Below, in pieces: positions 58,384 to 58,507 of a DNA stretch of 58,507 nucleotides. The DNA is taken from assembly GCA_012839805.1 (NCBI GenBank), contig DUMU01000028.1:1-58507 (forward strand), given 5' to 3'. How positions within the stretch are numbered: position 1 is the first letter of the stretch; every line of letters starts with the position of its first letter. The stretch comes from Bacillota bacterium (lineage in GTDB: Bacteria; Bacillota; Limnochordia; Limnochordales; DUMU01). Under the pieces are notes generated by a model, which was given only the letters and a program-made list of their open reading frames with translations, ran no database searches and was not told the origin of the DNA. A program made the translations under genes and the position numbers.

Positions 58384-58507
58384 AGTGGACCCAGAAAACT
58401 GGGCACCGATCCGGGCCGTTTTAAGTTATAACTGAGCCATGAGGAAGAGGTATTCGCCAGAGTTCAAAGCCAGGGTTACGCTCGAATTGATCCGGGAGGA
58501 GAAGAGC
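58381..58507 (+). mobile_element. IS3-family insertion sequence, left end, cut by window edge
   Basis: The terminus starts TGAAGTGGACCCAGAAAACT, the form of IS3-family inverted repeats (TG start, GGACCC, then an inverted CCAG/CTGG pair). It is followed 58 bases later by the first codons of a transposase. The right end is outside the window, so target duplication cannot be checked. Confidence 0.75.
58439..58507 (+). CDS. IS3-family transposase OrfA, N-terminal fragment
   Basis: Twenty-three codons from ATG 58439 to the window end read MRKRYSPEFKARVTLELIRE and EKS. This is the standard beginning of the IS3-family OrfA helix-turn-helix protein. It is partial only because the window ends. It would bind the element ends and, after programmed frameshifting with OrfB, form the active transposase. 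Confidence 0.8.
   Translation, partial: MRKRYSPEFKARVTLELIREEKS

Overview
The window looks like a chromosomal segment of a deep-branching, high-GC, Gram-positive-type anaerobe of the Bacillota (Symbiobacterium/Thermaerobacter/Limnochordia-like). The reasons are strong AGGAGG ribosome sites, frequent GTG/TTG starts, a T-box leader, an FMN riboswitch, BioY and ECF-type vitamin uptake, and methanol:corrinoid methyltransferases. This placement is inferred from gene content; no rRNA gene is present.

Layout. 0-2.6 kb (minus): a truncated secreted protein, an ArsP-like permease, and a winged-helix/nuclease-like protein. 2.6-3.5 kb: non-coding DNA with four palindromic operator-like sites in two pairs, each pair spaced exactly 34 bp centre to centre. 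3.5-7.3 kb (plus): secreted lectin-like protein, GntR/LacI-type regulator and an orphan sugar-binding lipoprotein-type protein. 7.4-10.3 kb (minus): argG-argH. 10.5-16.8 kb (plus): FGGY sugar kinase and a cheW-cheA-cheB-cheR operon. 17-21 kb (plus): PC4-like protein, glycolate-oxidase-like glcD-glcF and a 7Fe ferredoxin. 21.3-24.4 kb (minus): DAHP synthase under a T-box whose specifier reads UUC (Phe), then SIMPL and DinB proteins. 24.6-35 kb: GH2 glycosidase, Ski2-like helicase, DUF2905, nagB, ABC exporter pair, transketolase. 35.1-36 kb: FMN riboswitch with ECF S-component.

36-47.2 kb is a methyl-transfer locus. A minus-strand group (corrinoid protein, UroD-type methyltransferase, sugar isomerase-like protein, secreted protein) diverges from a plus-strand group: MtaB with all three zinc ligands, a single-chain MtaA-MtaC fusion, a MetH-activation-domain protein and a RACo-type corrinoid reactivator. 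Together these could move methyl groups from methanol (or a related methyl donor) onto corrinoid and then to a thiol or folate acceptor, with ATP-dependent repair of inactive cob(II)amide.

47.2-51.2 kb holds a large membrane protein, bioY and a small membrane protein. From about 51.4 kb the base composition falls visibly and an island begins. It is a candidate new RiPP (ribosomally made, modified peptide) cluster: nucleotidyltransferase, PqqD-like protein, PqqD, a signal-peptidase-like Ser/His protease fused to PqqD, two radical SAM/SPASM enzymes, an HPr-kinase-like protein and a 53-residue precursor. The precursor core holds two copies of C-x2-P-G-T-T-P-T. No lasso-peptide cyclase or transglutaminase-type protease is present. 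The cluster is followed by a gene cut off by an IS3-family insertion that runs off the end of the window; a small IS-derived inverted-repeat element sits just upstream of the precursor.
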